Source of the DNA: Proteobacteria bacterium 005FR1
GTDB taxonomy: Bacteria > Pseudomonadota > Gammaproteobacteria > Pseudomonadales > Cellvibrionaceae
Reading direction: 5' to 3'
Length of the DNA stretch: 64,000 nt
NCBI GenBank assembly: GCA_026192395.1
Contig: WACF01000001.1
Span: 1,858,309-1,922,308 of the forward strand
The notes beneath the pieces are model-generated. The model searched no databases and was not told where the DNA came from. It saw nothing but the letters and a program-made list of their open reading frames with translations. Made by a program: the position numbers and the translations under genes. Below, piece after piece: positions 1 to 8,920 of the stretch. How positions within the stretch are numbered: the stretch's first letter is position 1; every line of letters starts with the position of its first letter.

Positions 1-1002
1 TTTGAGCTGCAGGTTTTTCTCCGCGGCTTTGGCTCTGATGTCTTCCACTGCAGTCAAGCTCACTTCGTCTCCTGAGCTCAGCTGTGCATTTTCAAATGCA
101 GAATCCCCTTCCAGGCGAGCGAGCAACAGAAGTTGCTCCAGGGTTGTTTGCAGTCGGTTGACGGCCAGCTCGGCCTGCTCCAGGGAACGTTCGCTTGCTT
201 CTCCCTTGGTAATCCTCGCCACCTGCAGTTGGGTTTTGATGGCAGTGAGTGGCGTGCGCAGCTCGTGAGCGGCATCGCCGGTGAACCGCCGCTCGCGCTG
301 CATCGCCCGTTGCACCCGCGACAGCAAGCGATTGATCTCATCGACCAGGGGCATTACCTCGGCGGGAGTGCCACTCAAGGACAGCGGCGATGAATCCTGA
401 AGGTCTCGATCGGCGACTGACGCGGTGAGCCGTTGCAAAGGCCGGAAGGCACCTTGTATTCCGAAGCCGATGGCCGCCAGCGTGCCGAACAAGGCGATCA
501 GGAAAGGCAATCCAGCTGCGAGTACCACTGCGGCCATCAGCGAGTCCCGGGTACTTAGCCGGTCCGCCGTGGTAATGCGCAGGTTATCGATAGTCGCGGT
601 ATAGACACGCCAGCGTTGCCCTTCAACTTCGCGAATCGAATAGCCGGCCGGTGCTGACTCCAGAATCTGACCGGGTGCATCCCGGGACAGCGCCACCACG
701 TCGCCACGCAAGGTGCTGATCCGGCAGGCAAGGCTTTCCGGGAAATGGGGACTCGCAACCCGAGCTTGATCGCCCGGCAGTTCGCCGTCAGCCGTCGTCG
801 GCAACTGCTGCCGCGAAACCAATGAAGCGACCATGCGGGCCGAGGCAGCGAGCCGGTCATCAAGGCTCTTCTCCACTTGCCCGCGCACGCCGTACAAGAG
901 CCATGGAGCGAGCAACAGCCACAGACCAGTCAGCGACAAGCCGATCATCAACAGCAGGCGCGAACGTAGACTGCGACCGAGCAAAACTTTCGAGCGGCTC
1001 AT
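1..1002 (-). CDS. Sensor histidine kinase, QseC/PmrB-like (3' end outside window)
   Basis: Inner-membrane sensor kinase, partner of the response regulator just upstream. Reading back from the ATG at 1002, I see an N-terminal membrane segment (residues about 10-30), a periplasmic sensing region of roughly 130 residues, a second membrane segment around residue 155-180, then a HAMP-like linker. The phosphoacceptor H-box GDAAHELRTPLTAIKTQ lies near residue 240-255. The ATP-binding domain is cut off by the window start. The start overlaps the regulator stop by ATGA, so the two are translationally coupled. The ligand cannot be told from sequence; the adjacent periplasmic thiol/sulfur operon suggests envelope or redox stress, which is inference. 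Confidence 0.9.
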   Translation of the reverse strand, partial: MSRSKVLLGRSLRSRLLLMIGLSLTGLWLLLAPWLLYGVRGQVEKSLDDRLAASARMVASLVSRQQLPTTADGELPGDQARVASPHFPESLACRISTLRGDVVALSRDAPGQILESAPAGYSIREVEGQRWRVYTATIDNLRITTADRLSTRDSLMAAVVLAAGLPFLIALFGTLAAIGFGIQGAFRPLQRLTASVADRDLQDSSPLSLSGTPAEVMPLVDEINRLLSRVQRAMQRERRFTGDAAHELRTPLTAIKTQLQVARITKGEASERSLEQAELAVNRLQTTLEQLLLLARLEGDSAFENAQLSSGDEVSLTAVEDIRAKAAEKNLQLK

Positions 1003-1664
1003 TCCCTCACCTCGCGCAGCCGGTAGCCAATACCGCGAACAGTTTCGATAAGATCTTCGCCGAGTTTTCGCCGAAGGTTGTGCACATGTACTGCCACCGC
1101 ATTGCTTTCCACGCCCTCACTCCAGCCGTAGACATGATCCTGCAACTGTCCCGGGGCGAGGATGCGGCCGGGTTGCTGAAGCAGCGCTTCCAATACGGCC
1201 AGCTCGCGACGCGATAGCGAAACAGCCTTGCCGCGCATGCTCACCTCCGAGCTGACCGGGTCGAAGCGCAAAGGACCGTATTCCACGACATTGCGGCTGC
1301 GCCCCGCCGCGCGCCGGACCAACGAATGCAGCCGCGCCGCCAGCTCGCTGAGATCGAAGGGCTTGGTCAGATAATCGTCCGCCCCCGCGTGCAGCCCTTG
1401 GACCCGATCGGGAACCGCATCCCGCGCAGTCAGTATCAGCACTGGAACATGACGCCCCTGCCTGCGCCAATCGCGAAGCATCTGCAAACCGTCGCGGTCC
1501 GGCAAGCCCAGATCCAGAACAACGACATCGAAGTCGGTCAGCTTCAGCGCAGCCTCCGCCGCTCCGGCGGATTTCACCCAGTCACAGGTTTGGCCCAGAG
1601 CCTCCAGTCCAGTTTTGATGCCGTCTCCAAGCAGGTCGTCATCTTCGATAATCAGTGTGTGCAT
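999..1664 (-). CDS. OmpR/PhoB-family response regulator (QseB/PmrA-like)
   Basis: DNA-binding response regulator of 221 residues. The receiver domain (about 1-115) has the acidic pocket EDDD at 7-10, the phosphoacceptor Asp51 in VVLDLGLPD and the conserved KPF motif near 102. The C-terminal winged-helix domain (about 125-220) has the usual GYRLRE ending. Length is normal for the family. It is cotranscribed with the kinase (4-bp overlap) and divergent from the tlpA-like operon. A direct repeat of TTAA half-sites at 1712-1728 lies between them and is a plausible own binding site. QseB and PmrA cannot be distinguished by eye. Confidence 0.95.
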   Translation of the reverse strand: MHTLIIEDDDLLGDGIKTGLEALGQTCDWVKSAGAAEAALKLTDFDVVVLDLGLPDRDGLQMLRDWRRQGRHVPVLILTARDAVPDRVQGLHAGADDYLTKPFDLSELAARLHSLVRRAAGRSRNVVEYGPLRFDPVSSEVSMRGKAVSLSRRELAVLEALLQQPGRILAPGQLQDHVYGWSEGVESNAVAVHVHNLRRKLGEDLIETVRGIGYRLREVRE

Positions 1665-1711
1665 TGAATCCTCCTGTCGGGCAAAGCGTGCCCTCGGGAA
1701 ATTAAGGCAGC

Positions 1712-1728
1712 GTTAACCTTCACTTAAT
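1712..1728. promoter_or_regulatory. Direct-repeat response-regulator box
   Basis: GTTAAC at 1712 and CTTAAT at 1723 form two TTAA-type half-sites with 11-bp periodicity, the geometry bound by PmrA/QseB-type OmpR-family dimers. A further ATTAAGG lies at 1700-1706. It sits in the short region between the two-component pair and the divergent thiol operon, so it could control both. Seen by eye only. Confidence 0.55.
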
Positions 1729-1776
1729 CTTCTGAGCTCAGCCTTGTGTCCGTCTCATCTACCGGAGATTGGTTCA

Positions 1777-2583
1777 GTGACAGTTCTGGCTGGCCCTTTG
1801 GCGCTCTCACTTGAGCGCCTGCTTTTCTTTGTTGGCTTTGCGGTCGCCCTGTTGGTGGGCTGGCTCGTCGGCCGGCGTCAGCGCGTTGCAGTGGAACCGG
1901 TGTTGACGCGCATGCTGCTGCTCGGTCTGGTCAGCGCTCGCCTGGCTTTCGTTCTGCCCTATCTCGAGAATTATTGGCGCCGACCATTCAGCATCATCGA
2001 CATTCGCGACGGCGGGTTTCTTTATGAAGCCGGCGTTATTGTAGCTGTCGCCGTGGGCGCATTCGCGTGGCGTCAGCAGACAATGCGCAAACCGCTGGGC
2101 GCCGCACTCGCGGCCGGCCTGCTGACCTGGAGCATAGCGGCCGGAAGCCTCGGGCTGATGCAGGCCGTGCAGCCGAAGCTAGCCGATCTGCCGCTGACCG
2201 ACCTCACTGGCGAACCGGCGGATCTCGATCAGCTCGCAGGCAAACCAACGGTCGTGAATCTCTGGGCGACCTGGTGCCCGCCCTGCCGCGCGGAAATGCC
2301 CGTTTTCGCTGAAGCTCAACAGCGCGAAAGCGGAGTCAACTTCGTGTTCATCAACCAGGGTGAGCACGCCGCGACAGTGACGAGCTACCTCGAAGAGGTG
2401 AACCTGGACATATCCAATGTCCTGCTGGACTTCCGCTCGGCAAGCATGGTCCAGCTGGGCTCGCAGGCCCTGCCCACCACTTTTTTCTTCGACCGCCACG
2501 GTGTCCTGGTGGACACCCACCTGGGCGCACTCTCCAGCGCCAGCTTGAAGCAGCGCCTCAAACGATTCCAGACAGGAGATTGA
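1777..2583 (+). CDS. Membrane-anchored TlpA-like thiol:disulfide oxidoreductase
   Basis: Periplasmic thioredoxin-fold protein tethered by several membrane segments. The N-terminal 120 residues are very hydrophobic, with about 3-4 membrane segments, and loosely recall the prolipoprotein diacylglyceryl transferase fold found fused to TlpA domains. The C-terminal domain has the redox motif WATWCPPC (Cys167 and Cys170), then the cis-Pro loop in QALPTTFFFD. The reading frame is open from TTG 1744, but the GTG at 1777 has GGAG 9 bases upstream and is preferred. It is followed directly by the DsbG-like gene, so it is likely a reductant or oxidant partner of that protein. Confidence 0.85.
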   Translation: MTVLAGPLALSLERLLFFVGFAVALLVGWLVGRRQRVAVEPVLTRMLLLGLVSARLAFVLPYLENYWRRPFSIIDIRDGGFLYEAGVIVAVAVGAFAWRQQTMRKPLGAALAAGLLTWSIAAGSLGLMQAVQPKLADLPLTDLTGEPADLDQLAGKPTVVNLWATWCPPCRAEMPVFAEAQQRESGVNFVFINQGEHAATVTSYLEEVNLDISNVLLDFRSASMVQLGSQALPTTFFFDRHGVLVDTHLGALSSASLKQRLKRFQTGD

Positions 2584-2585
2584 TT

Positions 2586-3341
2586 ATGTATCGCAAGCTC
2601 GCAGGCAGCGCCCTGGGCATTGCCCTCTTGGCGACGGCAGGTTTAGCCGCTCAGCAGTACCCCGCTCCCATTCGCCAGCTAGAGGCGGATGGAATCGACA
2701 TCGGCGATTCCTTCGAGGCCCCCGGCGGGCTCACGGGCTACATTGGTATTTATAACGGCAGGCCACTGGAAGTCTATCTGACGCCGGACGGCGAACACGC
2801 ATTGGTTGGCACCCTACTGGATGCCGAAGGTGTGCCAATAGCCCGCGAGCGTTTGGCCCAGGCAGCGGCAAGCGGACTCGACTGGGACAGCTTCGCCGAA
2901 CAGCACTGGATCGCGGAAGGCGACCCCAATGCGGAAAAGGTTGTTTATGTTTTTACTGATCCAAACTGCCCCTTCTGTGCAGCATTTTGGGAGCAAGCCC
3001 AGCCCCATCTGAAACAAGGAGGCGTTCAGCTGAGACACATCATGGTCGGTATGCTGCGGGAGGATAGCCCACAAAAAGCCGCCACCATCCTGGCCGCGGC
3101 CAACCCGGCAAAAGCCCTGGCAAAGCACGAGCGCACCATGAAAAAGGGGGGTCTTGCGGCCGACCCCAAGGTGCCCCAGCGATTCCTCGACCAGGTGAAT
3201 GAAAACACGCGCTTCATGCGCGACCTGAACATCGGCGCCACACCCACGGTCGTGTTCAAGGACACGCAAGGGCGGGTGCAACAGATCCAGGGCTTACCCA
3301 GTGATTCACTGATGGAAACACAAATCTTTGTCAGCCCATGA
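2586..3341 (+). CDS. dsbG: DsbG/DsbC-like periplasmic disulfide isomerase
   Basis: Secreted thioredoxin-fold protein, 251 residues. It has a signal peptide (about 1-23), an N-terminal dimerization-like domain, and a catalytic domain with the redox motif CPFC (Cys128, Cys131) in FTDPNCPFC and the cis-Pro loop GATPTVVF. DsbG of E. coli has CPYC, so the centre is slightly changed. The ATG at 2586 has AGGAG 7 bases upstream; the open frame from TTG 2580 is too close to it. It starts just past the TlpA-like stop. Probable role: repair of oxidized or sulfenylated periplasmic cysteines, electrons coming from the membrane-anchored TlpA-like protein (inference from context). Confidence 0.85.
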   Translation: MYRKLAGSALGIALLATAGLAAQQYPAPIRQLEADGIDIGDSFEAPGGLTGYIGIYNGRPLEVYLTPDGEHALVGTLLDAEGVPIARERLAQAAASGLDWDSFAEQHWIAEGDPNAEKVVYVFTDPNCPFCAAFWEQAQPHLKQGGVQLRHIMVGMLREDSPQKAATILAAANPAKALAKHERTMKKGGLAADPKVPQRFLDQVNENTRFMRDLNIGATPTVVFKDTQGRVQQIQGLPSDSLMETQIFVSP

Positions 3342-3372
3342 GGCCGAACCAAACTGCAGCGAGGTAAACAGC

Positions 3373-3921
3373 TTGAAACTTCTGATGGGAACTCTTCTGA
3401 TGCTCTACACCACCTTGTCAGGCATATCTGCTGCCGCCAAAACAAGTGATGCTTCCTGGCAGACGCCTGTCATCAGCCAGGCCAGAGTCAAACACCTGCC
3501 GGACGCCGCGGTGCCGTTGAATCCTGATCATTCCTATAAGCTGCTGTTCGATATCAGCCAGGGAGCGAAGTCTCCGGGAGAACTGCTCCCTGCGCTTGTC
3601 CGCGTCGGGCGCTTTATCAATCTGGCCGCGCTGGCCGAGGTACCGCCGGAAAACGTGCAACTAGCCGTCGTGATACACGGCCCTGCCACTTTGAGTATGT
3701 TGAAAGAGGAGGTTTTCAACAAACGCTTCGGAGAGGAAAATCAAAATCTGAATCTGCTTACTGAACTGAAGAAGGCCGGCGTGGAGATCTTTGTCTGCGG
3801 CCAGGCTCTCGCACACCTGGGTCTGCACGCGGGCTGGGTCACGGAAGATGTGGAGGTGGCTGTGGCCGCACTCACGGTCGCGGCCGAATACCAGCTGAAG
3901 GGCTACAAAACCATGCCCTGA
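3373..3921 (+). CDS. Secreted DsrE/DsrF-like sulfur-relay family protein
   Basis: A 182-residue protein with an N-terminal signal segment (LLMGTLLMLYTTLSGISAAA) and a DsrE-like alpha/beta domain: LAVVIHGPATLSML, then VEIFVCGQALAHLGL, which holds the conserved Cys of the family. The family carries sulfur atoms on cysteines or binds small molecules; the role of periplasmic members is unclear. Start: the TTG at 3373 has GAGG 8 bases upstream and gives a proper signal peptide; earlier in-frame codons do not. The third gene of the thiol operon, overlapping no neighbour. Context supports periplasmic sulfur/thiol metabolism. Confidence 0.75.
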   Translation: MKLLMGTLLMLYTTLSGISAAAKTSDASWQTPVISQARVKHLPDAAVPLNPDHSYKLLFDISQGAKSPGELLPALVRVGRFINLAALAEVPPENVQLAVVIHGPATLSMLKEEVFNKRFGEENQNLNLLTELKKAGVEIFVCGQALAHLGLHAGWVTEDVEVAVAALTVAAEYQLKGYKTMP

Positions 3922-3922
3922 G

Positions 3923-3964
3923 CAACGCTCTGGCGGTGACTCCTTGAGCGCACCGCCAGCGTTC
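3923..3964. terminator. Hairpin between convergent genes
   Basis: AACGCT/TGGCGGTG pairs with CACCGCCA/GCGTT around a short loop, giving a long GC-rich stem between the DsrE-like gene (+) and mobA (-). There is no clear T tract on either side, so factor-independent termination is uncertain. Confidence 0.5.
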
Positions 3965-4039
3965 ATCACCTGGATAAGACTTAACGGACGATCACCTTCG
4001 ATGATCACAACGGGCCGCGCGATGACGACGTCGTCACTT

Positions 4040-4669
4040 TCACGTTGATCGTGAGGATGTCGTCGCGAAGATGCGATGACAGGCACTTCGCCACTCATCC
4101 GCGGTGTTGGCGCTCCAGATCGGCGAAGGATGGAGGATGTCCATATCTACTGACACCGCGCCTGTTGAGGAGAGCCACCTGCCCGCCCGCCGTTCACCGG
4201 CATCCAGCGCCTGTTCCAGAGGTAGCGTCAGGTCACGATGGAGCATGCAGCAGGCGTATTGCCCGCGATTGCCGTAAAGGGGAAAGGCGGCGGGTGTAGC
4301 TGCCGCTTCGGCAGCGCAAAGTAAGATAGAACTCATGCCCGGCGGCAACGACAACGCGTCGCACGGCAGCATCTGCACCCAGGGCGTGCTGGTTGCGTGT
4401 AGCGCGGCGAGCATTCCCGCCAGAGGTCCCCGAAAGTCGGGCCAGGGATCTTGCCGCACCGGCAGGCCCAGACTTTGATAGCGCGCGAGATTGCGGTTGG
4501 CGATGATCACGCGCGGCACAGTGGTCGGCACGGACGCAAGAACCCGCTCCACTGCCGTTTGTCCGCCCGCCGGGAGCAGGCCTTTGTCCGCACCGCCGAG
4601 GCGGTTACCGCGACCGCCGGCGAGCACTGCCACAGCATAGTCGCTTGAGTTGATCGATGCCGCATTCAC
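4040..4669 (-). CDS. mobA: Molybdenum cofactor guanylyltransferase
   Basis: Cytoplasmic enzyme that links GMP to molybdopterin to make the MGD cofactor used by NasA. 209 residues. The nucleotide-binding signature LAGGRGNRLGGADKG is at about 16-30, and the conserved FRGPLAGMLAAL and MLPCDA motifs follow. The start is a GTG at 4669 that overlaps the nasA stop (GTGA), so it is translationally coupled to nasA. It is the last gene of the nitrate run, supplying the cofactor to the enzyme encoded just before it. Confidence 0.9.
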   Translation of the reverse strand: MNAASINSSDYAVAVLAGGRGNRLGGADKGLLPAGGQTAVERVLASVPTTVPRVIIANRNLARYQSLGLPVRQDPWPDFRGPLAGMLAALHATSTPWVQMLPCDALSLPPGMSSILLCAAEAAATPAAFPLYGNRGQYACCMLHRDLTLPLEQALDAGERRAGRWLSSTGAVSVDMDILHPSPIWSANTADEWRSACHRIFATTSSRST

Positions 4670-7362
4670 AGCTGCTCTCCAAGGCGGGCTTCATCGATCA
4701 GCTGGCGGATCTCCGGCTGACAGGAACCGCAGTTGGTTCCCGCGCGCAAGGCGCGACCGACGGCTTCCACCGAACTAAGCCCCTGCTCGCGAACAGTCTC
4801 CACGATGGTGTTGCAGCCGACGGAAAAACACGAGCAGACCAGCCGCCCCACGTCGTCCTTCGGGTCCACCGAGTAGCCCAGTTTCAAACCCTTCCAGTCC
4901 GCTTCGCCGAGACGGCCTCGTTCAAAAAGACGAGCCAGCCAGCCACGCGAAGGCAGATCGGCACGGGGAGACAGAAAGACGCATGCCTGCAGTGCTTCGC
5001 CGTTATGAACGAAGGCGTGGTACTGATCGGCGCTGAGATCTCGCGACTCCCACCAGTCGTAGTTGCTGTCGACTTGCATGAGCTGCGCGCACCACTCACG
5101 CGGATTCGGCATCGCGCCGCGCCCCGCCACTTCATAGCGAAGGTAGTTCACTCCCTGGACGCGAACCCAGTAGGCCGGCGCCGGGGCGGAACCCAGTTGC
5201 AAGGGCTGTCGCGAGAAAACAACACCTTGCCAGTCCACCGGAAAAGGCGTGACCTTTGCGGGCGTGTGTTTGAATTCGGGTTCGCCGGAGATCGGATCGA
5301 CCACCGGGTTGACGAGGGCGCCGACGCGCGCGTCCGATGCAACCTGGTCGGTCCAGTGGATGGGCACGAAGATGCTGCGGCGCGGCTGATCGGCTGTGCA
5401 GCGCAGCCGGGCTACAAGCTTTCCCCAGCGCGTACTTACCCGCACCAGATGGCCGTCCTGCACGCCGGCGAGCATCGCCTCGTAGGGATGCATTGCCACG
5501 AAGGGCTCCGCCAGATGGCCGGACAGACTCGGTGCCCGCCCGGTTCTGGTCATGGTATGCCACTGGTCGCGAATGCGGCCGGTGTTCAAGACCAGCGGGT
5601 AGTCAGCGTCCGGCATATTCACGGGGCTTCGCGCTTCGGTCGCAATGAAACGCGCTTTGCCGTCTTTATGATAGAAACGCCCCTCGGAAAATAATCGGGC
5701 TGTTCCCTGCCCGGGCAGCGGCAGCGGCCATTGGCAGGCTGTCATCGCGTCGTAAGCCGCGCGATCGAGATCCGCCAGACCACCAATGTGAAAAGCGCGC
5801 GGGAGCTCAGCGGGCGAGTTGCGCCAGGCGGAAAGCTGCGCGTGTTCGGAAAAAATTTCGTGAACGCCGGTGTAGTCGAAGCCGGAGAAGTCCAGCCGCT
5901 TGGCAACTTCACAAAGCGCCCACCAGTCCGGCTTTGCCTCGCCGGGCGCTGGCAAAAAGGCGCGCTGCCGGGAGATGCAACGCTCGGAGTTGGTCACAGT
6001 GCCGTCCTTTTCGCCCCAGCCGAGCGCCGGTAAGACCACCTCCGCGTGGCGAGCAGTGTCGGTGTTCGCAAACAGATCGGACACCACCAACAGCTCGCAT
6101 TGCCCCAGTGCCTGCTGGACGCGCTCCGCATCGGGCATACTCACCACCGGATTCGTGCCCATAATCCACAATGCCTTGATGCGGCCCTGATGAACCGCTT
6201 CGAAAAGATCCACCGCCTTCAGCCCCGGCTTGCTGGCAATGTGCGGACTGCCCCAGAATTCCTGAACCGCTTCACGGTGCCGGGCCTTGTCCAGTTCCAT
6301 GTGCGCGGCCAGCGTGTTGGCCAGGCCGCCCACCTCCCGGCCACCCATTGCGTTCGGTTGACCGGTGATGGAAAAAGGACCCATACCCGGCTTTCCGATC
6401 CGGCCCGTCAGCAAGTGGCAATTGATGACGCTGTTGACTTTGTCGGTGCCGGCGGAGGATTGGTTAACGCCCTGTGAAAAAAGCGTCACCACTTTCGGCG
6501 TAGCGGCGAACATCGAATAAAATTGCTCTAACTGCACCAGTGGCACACCGCAGGCTTTTGCCACTGCTTCCACGCGTCCGGCCTGTTCGCGGGCAAGCTT
6601 CAGTGCGCCATCAACTCCGTCGGTATGTTGCGCAACGAAGTCCGCATCCATCACGCCGTGTTGATGAAGCCAGGTCAGCAGTCCATTGAAGAGCCAGACG
6701 TCGCTGCCGGCTCTGACGGGAAGGTGCAAATCCGCCTGCTCGCAAGTGGTGGTGCGCCGTGGATCGATTACCACGATGCGTTTCTCCGGTCGTTCGCGGC
6801 GGGACTTCATCAAGCGCTGATAAAGCACCGGGTGGCACCACGCGGTGTTGGAGCCCACCAGCACGACGAGATCCGCCTCTTCCAGATCCTCGTAATTACA
6901 AGGCACCAGGTCTTCGCCAAATGCACGCTTGTGCCCCGCCACCGCCGAGGACATGCACAGACGCGAATTCGTATCGATGTTGGCGGTACCCAGCCAGCCC
7001 TTCACCAGTTTGTTGGCAACGTAGTAGTCTTCGGTGAGCAACTGGCCGGACACATACAGTGCCACGGCTTCCGGTCCATGTTGTGCTATGATCTCCTGCA
7101 GCCGGCCTGCCGTGTAATCGAGCGCCTGCTCCCAACCGGTGCTTCCGACCGTGCCCTGCGAGTTGCGAATCGCAGGCCGCAACAGTCGCCCTTCCAGTCC
7201 CACGGTTTCCGCCAGTGCGGAACCTTTTACGCACAGGCGGCCAGCGTTGGCCGGATGATTTTCATCACCCTGGATGTGCACTCGGTTCGGCTTGTCGTCA
7301 GCGTTGGTAGTGGCCACAACTCCGCAGCCGACGCCACAGTAAGGGCAGGTCGTGCAGGTCAT
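4666..7362 (-). CDS. nasA: Assimilatory nitrate reductase catalytic subunit
   Basis: Cytoplasmic molybdopterin enzyme reducing nitrate to nitrite, 898 residues. N-terminal [4Fe-4S] motif TCTTCPYCGVGCGV with a fourth Cys in RLCVKG near residue 44; the Mo-bisMGD domains follow (SQGVNQSSAGTDKVN, GRIRDQWHTMTRTGR). The C-terminal 60 residues are a BFD-like [2Fe-2S] domain (CSCFSVGCNTI ... GTNCGSCQPEI), as in Klebsiella-type NasA. It overlaps nasB by 4 bp and mobA by 4 bp. Electrons come from NasB. Catalytic Cys is not assigned by eye. Confidence 0.95.
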   Translation of the reverse strand: MTCTTCPYCGVGCGVVATTNADDKPNRVHIQGDENHPANAGRLCVKGSALAETVGLEGRLLRPAIRNSQGTVGSTGWEQALDYTAGRLQEIIAQHGPEAVALYVSGQLLTEDYYVANKLVKGWLGTANIDTNSRLCMSSAVAGHKRAFGEDLVPCNYEDLEEADLVVLVGSNTAWCHPVLYQRLMKSRRERPEKRIVVIDPRRTTTCEQADLHLPVRAGSDVWLFNGLLTWLHQHGVMDADFVAQHTDGVDGALKLAREQAGRVEAVAKACGVPLVQLEQFYSMFAATPKVVTLFSQGVNQSSAGTDKVNSVINCHLLTGRIGKPGMGPFSITGQPNAMGGREVGGLANTLAAHMELDKARHREAVQEFWGSPHIASKPGLKAVDLFEAVHQGRIKALWIMGTNPVVSMPDAERVQQALGQCELLVVSDLFANTDTARHAEVVLPALGWGEKDGTVTNSERCISRQRAFLPAPGEAKPDWWALCEVAKRLDFSGFDYTGVHEIFSEHAQLSAWRNSPAELPRAFHIGGLADLDRAAYDAMTACQWPLPLPGQGTARLFSEGRFYHKDGKARFIATEARSPVNMPDADYPLVLNTGRIRDQWHTMTRTGRAPSLSGHLAEPFVAMHPYEAMLAGVQDGHLVRVSTRWGKLVARLRCTADQPRRSIFVPIHWTDQVASDARVGALVNPVVDPISGEPEFKHTPAKVTPFPVDWQGVVFSRQPLQLGSAPAPAYWVRVQGVNYLRYEVAGRGAMPNPREWCAQLMQVDSNYDWWESRDLSADQYHAFVHNGEALQACVFLSPRADLPSRGWLARLFERGRLGEADWKGLKLGYSVDPKDDVGRLVCSCFSVGCNTIVETVREQGLSSVEAVGRALRAGTNCGSCQPEIRQLIDEARLGEQL

Positions 7363-8876
7363 GCGCGGTCCTCGACGTAAAGGGGCATTTCTTCGACTGC
7401 TTGTTCAAGTATTTCTTGCTTGCAATCTTCGACCGGTCTCTCAGAGACGGCCAGCAGTTTTTCCACCATGCTCGCGCAACCGCCGCAGCCGGTGGCAGCG
7501 CCGGTCTCGGTTTTCAGCGCGCCGAGTGAGCAGTGCCCGGCAGCGATCGCGGCCTGCAGATCGCCCTTGCTGACCGCCTGACAGGCGCAGATGGTGGCGG
7601 GTTCTGGCAGACAACCCGGATCAATCGCCGAAGCTGCTGCGTCGAGATGCGGAAGAATCAAAGCTTCCGGTGATTCCGGCAGATCGATTTCGTTCAACAT
7701 GACCTGCAGCAAGGTGCTGTACTCGCGCGCCTCGCCCACTAGCACGGCACCAAGCAGACGACGCTTGTCTTCGCTCACCACCAGCTTCTTGTAAAGCTGT
7801 TTGCTTTCGTCTTCGTAACGATAGCAACAGGCGCCTGGCGTTGCGGCATGAGCATCGCCCACCGACGCCACATCCACTCCCAGCAGTTTCAACTTCGTCG
7901 ACATATCCGCGCCGGTGAACTCCGGCAAGTCCTGCCCGCTCCGTTGATGAAGACTCGCGAGATGGCTGGCCGCCACTCGCGCCATTTCGTAACCGGGAGC
8001 CACCAGACCGAATATCCGCCCCTGCCACAGTGCCGCCTCACCAATACAGTAGACATCCGGGTGCGAACTGCGACAGAAGTTATCGATGACCACGCCGCCG
8101 CGCTCGCCGATGGTGAGCCCGGCGTGCCGGGCCAGTGTATCCTGGGGGCGAATGCCCGCCGAGAAAACCACCAGGTCCGTTTCCAGGGATTTGCCATCGG
8201 CAAAGTTGAGGCGGTGACGATAAAAATCGCCGTCAACGATTTCCTTGGTGTTCATCTCTGTATGCACAAACACGCCGAGCTGTTCGATTTTGCGGCGCAG
8301 CACCCTGCCACCTGCGTCGTCTACCTGAACCGCCATCAGCCGTTGTGCGAACTCCACCACGTGGGTTTGCAAACCGATATCCCGCAGCGCACTGGCCGCT
8401 TCAAGGCCAAGCAGCCCGCCACCAATGACTACACCGATTTCCGCATCGCGACCGGCCTGTTTGATTGCCTCCAGATCCTCGATGGTTCGGTAAACCATAC
8501 AGCCCGAGCGGTCGTGGCCCGGCACCGGCGGAACGAAGGGAAAGGAGCCGGTAGCCAGTACCAGCTTGTCGAAGGCCAGCGTGTTGCCGCGCGCGGTTAT
8601 CACGGTTTTTTCGTCGAGCCGAAGTGTTTCCGCCGGCTCGGCCAGTCGCAGATCGATGTCGTGGCAATGGAAGAAATCTTCATCGGCCAGCGCCAGATCC
8701 TCGGCACTGCGCCCGCGAAAGTAATCGGACAGGTGCACCCGATCGTAGGCACGGTGCGGTTCACCGCTCAGCACCGTAAGCCGGTAATGCCGATGGAGGT
8801 CGAGAGCCACGAGCTGCTCGAGAAACTTCTGACCGATCATGCCGTTGCCCACAACGATCAGGCGTTCGCGATTCAT
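7359..8876 (-). CDS. nasB: NAD(P)H-dependent nitrate reductase electron-transfer subunit (NirB-like N-half)
   Basis: FAD/NAD(P)H oxidoreductase feeding electrons to NasA, 505 residues. It has the N-terminal FAD motif VVGNGMIGQKF, the NAD motif VVIGGGLLGLEAASAL near 150, the C-terminal FAD motif (DVYCIGEAAL) and a BFD-like [2Fe-2S] domain (CACQAVSKGDL ... TGCGGCASMVEKLL). It matches the first 500 residues of the NirB encoded at 12670-15198 but lacks the sulfite/nitrite reductase half, which is the normal form of NasB. The frame is open to 8987, but the ATG at 8876 has GAGGAGC upstream and starts at the FAD motif. Confidence 0.88.
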   Translation of the reverse strand: MNRERLIVVGNGMIGQKFLEQLVALDLHRHYRLTVLSGEPHRAYDRVHLSDYFRGRSAEDLALADEDFFHCHDIDLRLAEPAETLRLDEKTVITARGNTLAFDKLVLATGSFPFVPPVPGHDRSGCMVYRTIEDLEAIKQAGRDAEIGVVIGGGLLGLEAASALRDIGLQTHVVEFAQRLMAVQVDDAGGRVLRRKIEQLGVFVHTEMNTKEIVDGDFYRHRLNFADGKSLETDLVVFSAGIRPQDTLARHAGLTIGERGGVVIDNFCRSSHPDVYCIGEAALWQGRIFGLVAPGYEMARVAASHLASLHQRSGQDLPEFTGADMSTKLKLLGVDVASVGDAHAATPGACCYRYEDESKQLYKKLVVSEDKRRLLGAVLVGEAREYSTLLQVMLNEIDLPESPEALILPHLDAAASAIDPGCLPEPATICACQAVSKGDLQAAIAAGHCSLGALKTETGAATGCGGCASMVEKLLAVSERPVEDCKQEILEQAVEEMPLYVEDRA

Positions 8877-8920
8877 GATTGCTCCTCGTTTGTCATGCTC
8901 GACTGTCACACTGCCATTGC

